Assembly: GCA_016721825.1 (NCBI GenBank) | Contig: JADKHI010000001.1 | Coordinates: forward strand, 620,001-684,000 | Length of the DNA: 64,000 bases | Origin: Flavobacteriales bacterium | Lineage (GTDB): Bacteria > Bacteroidota > Bacteroidia > Flavobacteriales_F > PHOS-HE28 | Reading direction: 5' to 3' | Shown: positions 60,881 through 64,000 of the stretch, one piece after another | How the letters are laid out: the number at the start of each line of letters is the position of its first letter | How positions within the stretch are numbered: position 1 is the first letter of the stretch | Made by a program: the position numbers and the translations under genes | The notes under the pieces: generated by a model | What the model was told of the DNA's origin: nothing | Databases searched by the model: none | What the model saw: the letters and a program-made list of their open reading frames with translations, nothing else

Positions 60881-61726
60881 GTGCTTCCTGAAGGGACAGA
60901 GGACCTCATTGAACGTGCGCTGCGCGAGGACATCGGCAACGGCGACCACACCTCTCTTTCCACCATTCCCGCCGAAGCACATGGTGGAGCGCGATTGTTG
61001 GTGAAGGGCACAGGTGTGCTGGCCGGTGTTGAACTGGCCGAAGCCATCTGTAAGCGGTTCGACCCCGGCCTGAAGCTTCGTGTCCTGATCCAGGACGGTG
61101 CCCAGGTGGTACCGAACGATGTGGCCTTCACCATCACCGGCTCTTCGCGCAGCATTCTAATTGTGGAGCGGCTCGTGCTGAACTTCATGCAGCGCATGAG
61201 CGGTATCGCCACCCTCACAAGGCGCTTCGTCCATGAGTTGGAAGGCACGGGATGCCGTGTGCTCGATACACGCAAAACCACTCCGACCCTGCGGTCCATC
61301 GAGAAGTGGGCGGTGCGCATCGGAGGTGGCACCAACCACCGCCATGGCCTCTATGACATGGTCATGATCAAGGACAACCATGCTGACTTCGCGGGTGGCA
61401 TCCCCCAAGCCATCCGTGCCGCCAAGGCATACCTGGCCGGGCAGGCACTGGAACTCCCCATTGAAGTGGAAACCCGCAACCTGAAGGAGGTCGAACAGGT
61501 CCTGACAGAGGGCGGTATCCAGCGGATCATGTTGGACAACTATGGCTTCGATGACCTGCGCAAGGCCGTGGAACGGATCGGTGGCCGCTTTCCGACCGAG
61601 GCAAGCGGGGGCATCACACTGGAGAACGCGAGACAGTATGCCCTGTGCGGGGTGGACTTCATTTCCGTCGGAGCGCTGACCCATTCCGCAGGGAGCATGG
61701 ACCTGAGCCTGAAAGCCCTATCCTGA
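60881..61726 (+). CDS. nadC: Nicotinate-nucleotide diphosphorylase (carboxylating)
   Basis: The 281-residue quinolinate phosphoribosyltransferase converts quinolinate and PRPP to nicotinate mononucleotide in NAD synthesis. It starts at a GTG directly after the previous stop and shows EDIGNGDHTSL, RLVLNFMQRMSGIATLT, VLDTRKTTPTLRSIEKWAVRIGGGTNHRHGLYDMVMIKDNH and EASGGITLENARQYALCGVDFISVGALTHS. Length and residues are normal. Neighbouring NAD genes (nadA, nadB) are not in the window. Confidence 0.94.
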   Translation: MLPEGTEDLIERALREDIGNGDHTSLSTIPAEAHGGARLLVKGTGVLAGVELAEAICKRFDPGLKLRVLIQDGAQVVPNDVAFTITGSSRSILIVERLVLNFMQRMSGIATLTRRFVHELEGTGCRVLDTRKTTPTLRSIEKWAVRIGGGTNHRHGLYDMVMIKDNHADFAGGIPQAIRAAKAYLAGQALELPIEVETRNLKEVEQVLTEGGIQRIMLDNYGFDDLRKAVERIGGRFPTEASGGITLENARQYALCGVDFISVGALTHSAGSMDLSLKALS

Positions 61727-61730
61727 ACCC

Positions 61731-62687
61731 ATGATCCAGAGGGTGCGCCGAAAGCTGCTCTACTCCAAGAGCAACCGGCGGGTCATCCGGTGGTCCCAAC
61801 GCATCGTACTTCCGGGCTTCGAAGGCTTCAGCCTCTACCACATCTCGCGCTTCTTCTTCATGGCCCTGCAGCAAGGCCAGCTGGTGACCCGTGCTTCCGC
61901 GATCGCCTTCAAGCTCTTCCTGGCGTTCTTCCCCGCCATCATCATGCTGCTCACGTTGATCCCCTTCATCCCCATCGCCGATTTCCAGCTGAAGCTGATG
62001 GAGAATTTTCAGGCCATGATGCCCCGCGAGGTCTACGCCTTCATCGAAGGTCTGCTGCACGATCTGCTGGTGAAGAAGCACAGCACCCTGCTCAGCGTCA
62101 GTACGATCACCGGTATCTATTTCGCCAGCAACAGCATGGACGCGATCCTGGACGGGTTCAGTTCCAGTTACCATATGACCCGCTGGCACAGTGCCTTCAA
62201 ACAGCGCCTGCTGAGCCTCGGATTGTTAGTAGCGCTGACCATCATGATGGTGACCGCTATGGCCTTGCTGAGCCTGAGCAACTGGGCGATCTCCCTGATC
62301 AACGACAGCGGCTATGTGTTGAGCCAGCTTGAACACTACGGGTTGCTCGCCGCAAAGTGGGGCATCACCCTGCTCATGATGTTGACGAGCATTTCGATGC
62401 TCTACAACGCCGGCGACCCTACCGCGAGGCGCTTCAAGTTCTTCACCCCGGGCGCCATATTGGCCGTGCTGCTCACCATGCTGGTCAGCCAGGCCCTCGT
62501 GTTCTTCTTCGAGCGGATCACGGACTACAACGCCCTGTACGGTTCCATCGGAGCCATCATCGCCGTTCAGCTCTGGCTGTATTTCAACATGATCGTGCTG
62601 TTGATCGGCTTCGAATTGAACTCCAGCATCACCAAGGCCCGATTGGACCGTAGCGAGAGCCTGCGCCCCAAGGGCGTACGCCCCTGA
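61731..62687 (+). CDS. YihY/virulence-factor-BrkB family inner-membrane protein
   Basis: The 318-residue protein has about six to seven transmembrane helices. The opening LYHISRFFFMALQQGQLVTRASAIAFKLFLAFFPAIIMLLTLIPFIP and the later YNAGDPTARRFKFFTPGAILAVLLTMLVSQALVFFFERITDYNALYGSIGAIIAVQLWLYFNMIVLLIGFELN are typical of the YihY family (formerly called ribonuclease BN), whose role is unresolved. It starts five bases after nadC. Confidence 0.9.
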   Translation: MIQRVRRKLLYSKSNRRVIRWSQRIVLPGFEGFSLYHISRFFFMALQQGQLVTRASAIAFKLFLAFFPAIIMLLTLIPFIPIADFQLKLMENFQAMMPREVYAFIEGLLHDLLVKKHSTLLSVSTITGIYFASNSMDAILDGFSSSYHMTRWHSAFKQRLLSLGLLVALTIMMVTAMALLSLSNWAISLINDSGYVLSQLEHYGLLAAKWGITLLMMLTSISMLYNAGDPTARRFKFFTPGAILAVLLTMLVSQALVFFFERITDYNALYGSIGAIIAVQLWLYFNMIVLLIGFELNSSITKARLDRSESLRPKGVRP

Positions 62688-62710
62688 TCCGGTATCTTCA
62701 CGGCCTTGCC

Positions 62711-64000
62711 ATGAGGATACCCGCCCCCCTGTGGTCCTTGCTGTTGGTGCTGCCCCTTTGCTCAGCTGCCCAGCGCTTCGACCCACTGCATCCGCCCAAC
62801 ACCTTCCGCAACGCCGACAACCCCTACTACTGGAAGAACCGCCCTCCGTTCGAAGGCTATTGGCAGCAGGATGTGCATTACCGGATCAAGGCCCGGCTCG
62901 ACGAGAACACCGACGCGGCGGACGGCACCGTGGACCTGATCTACTGGAACAACAGCCCGGACACGCTCCGGCACGTGTTCTTCCACCTCTACCAGAACGC
63001 CTACAACGCTGGTTCCTATGCCGATCAGGCGGAACATGCCGAGTATCCGCATGCCCCGAGCGACACCACCAAGGAACGTGGAACGTGGGTGTTGGACCTG
63101 AAAGCGGATGGCACCGCGCTACGCACTGAACTCGACAACACGGTGATGAAGGCCTGGCTTCAAAGCCCCCTCCCCCCGGGTGGAAAGATCCAATTCACGT
63201 GCACCTTCCGCACACACTGGGCGACGAACATGTACCGCCGCATGAAGCTCTTCAACGCGTGGGGATTCAAGCACTTCGACGGTGTGCATTGGTACCCGCG
63301 CATCGCGGTGTACGACCGCAAGTTCGGCTGGGACACCCAGCAGCACATGGGTTCCGAGTTCTATGGGGACTTCGGCACGTACGACGTGGAACTGGATATG
63401 CCGAACGACATGGTGGTCGAGGCCACAGGATGGCTACAGAACCCTAACGATGTGCTGCCACCGGACCTCTGCAAAAAGCTGGACATCTCGAACTTCAAGG
63501 ACAAGCCTTGGGGCGAGAAGCCTTCGGTGGTGACGCCGTATGACAGCACCGTGCGGAAAGTGTGGCGTTACCATGCTGAGAACGTCCATGACTTTGCCTT
63601 CACAGCGGATCCGACCTACCGCATCGGAGAGGCTGAATGGAACGGCATCAAGTGCGTGGCCGTGGCCCAAGAGCCGCACGCCAAAGGCTGGCAGAACGCC
63701 GCCGATTACTGCGCCAAGGTGATCCGCGTTCATAGCGAGCAGTTCGGCATGTACGCCTATCCCAAGATGGTGGTGGCCGATGCCCGCGATGGGATGGAGT
63801 ACCCCATGCTGACGCTGGACAGTGGCAACGAGCCGAACTACAGAGGCCTCTTCATGCACGAGATCGGCCACAATTGGTTCTTCGGTATGGTGGGCAACAA
63901 CGAGACCTACCGGGCCATGTTGGATGAAGGCTTCACCCAGTTCCTGACCAGCTGGGGGCTCGAGCATGTGGACGGCGACACCCTGGTCGAAGAAGCTCCC
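62711..64000 (+). CDS. M1-family metallopeptidase (partial, 3' end outside window)
   Basis: The N-terminal 430 codons of a secreted aminopeptidase-like protein are present, with a signal peptide ending CSAAQ. The beta-domain strands are VHYRIKARLDENTDAADGTVDLIYWNNSPDTL. The zinc-binding motif is visible in HEIGHNWFFGMVGNNETYRAMLDEGFTQ: HEIGH supplies two His and the catalytic Glu, and the later E in LDEGF the third ligand. The exopeptidase GAMEN motif is replaced by GMEYPM, as in Bacteroidota M1 homologues of the DUF3458-like/gluzincin type. It probably degrades peptides in the periplasm or outside. Confidence 0.88.
   Translation, partial: MRIPAPLWSLLLVLPLCSAAQRFDPLHPPNTFRNADNPYYWKNRPPFEGYWQQDVHYRIKARLDENTDAADGTVDLIYWNNSPDTLRHVFFHLYQNAYNAGSYADQAEHAEYPHAPSDTTKERGTWVLDLKADGTALRTELDNTVMKAWLQSPLPPGGKIQFTCTFRTHWATNMYRRMKLFNAWGFKHFDGVHWYPRIAVYDRKFGWDTQQHMGSEFYGDFGTYDVELDMPNDMVVEATGWLQNPNDVLPPDLCKKLDISNFKDKPWGEKPSVVTPYDSTVRKVWRYHAENVHDFAFTADPTYRIGEAEWNGIKCVAVAQEPHAKGWQNAADYCAKVIRVHSEQFGMYAYPKMVVADARDGMEYPMLTLDSGNEPNYRGLFMHEIGHNWFFGMVGNNETYRAMLDEGFTQFLTSWGLEHVDGDTLVEEAP

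Noticed and set aside
60175..61335. Minus-strand 386-codon frame across rlmH, the DUF4783 gene and nadC
   Set aside because: It is out of frame with rlmH and antisense to two recognised genes.

Overview
The window reads as a chromosomal segment of a GC-rich member of the Bacteroidota, most like an environmental Flavobacteriales-type lineage. The signs are type IX secretion (T9SS) proteins with type A and type B C-terminal sorting domains, a PorP/SprF-family protein, menaquinone genes, many lipoproteins with acidic residues after the lipobox cysteine, DUF2490 and DUF4783 proteins, and promoter-like TAnnTTTG boxes. I see no rRNA, tRNA, CRISPR array, insertion sequence or prophage. The genus is not determinable by reading alone.

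Layout: 1-3.6 kb holds a truncated MBL-fold sulfur-metabolism hydrolase, a SMUG2-like uracil-DNA glycosylase, a secreted Ntn hydrolase and two small proteins. 3.6-9.2 kb holds a long-chain acyl-CoA synthetase, a coupled lipoprotein/DUF2490/SCO1 trio and an ABC-F ATPase. 9.2-16.3 kb is a minus-strand adhesin cassette: a 1505-residue protein with about 16 PKD domains and a type B sorting domain, a TPR/PD40 protein resembling PorE without OmpA, and PorP/SprF. 16.5-21.7 kb holds a lipoamide-dehydrogenase-like flavoprotein lacking both redox cysteines, then a four-gene operon of two MbnP-like and two MbnH/MauG-like di-heme proteins, all predicted lipoproteins. 21.8-30.5 kb holds AddA-like and AddB-like recombination nucleases separated by a GNAT acetyltransferase, a PKD surface protein and a small protein. 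30.6-34.9 kb is a two-gene secreted-protein operon (sugar dehydrogenase/PKD/LamG/dockerin-like, then a T9SS-A protein).

35.1-45.8 kb is the menaquinone region: an orphan OmpR-type regulator diverges from menI-menF-menD-menB, followed by three unrelated small genes, then menA-menC-menE and an acyltransferase. menH is not seen here. 45.8-51.7 kb is a cell-envelope block (RluD-like, T9SS-A protein and PASTA protein on the minus strand; Ddl on the plus strand; RdgB convergent with Ddl). 51.7-59.9 kb is a surface-polysaccharide locus (flippase, a probable glycosyltransferase, three clear glycosyltransferases, and convergent to them another glycosyltransferase and a polymerase-like membrane protein). 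59.9-64 kb holds rlmH, a DUF4783 protein, nadC, a YihY-family protein and a truncated M1 metallopeptidase.

The most interesting features are the MbnP/MbnH-like lipoprotein operon, the cysteine-less flavoprotein, the adhesin cassette with an OmpA-less PorE-like partner, the dockerin-like sugar dehydrogenase, two kinds of short dispersed intergenic repeat, and a habit of convergent genes whose stop codons overlap or abut.
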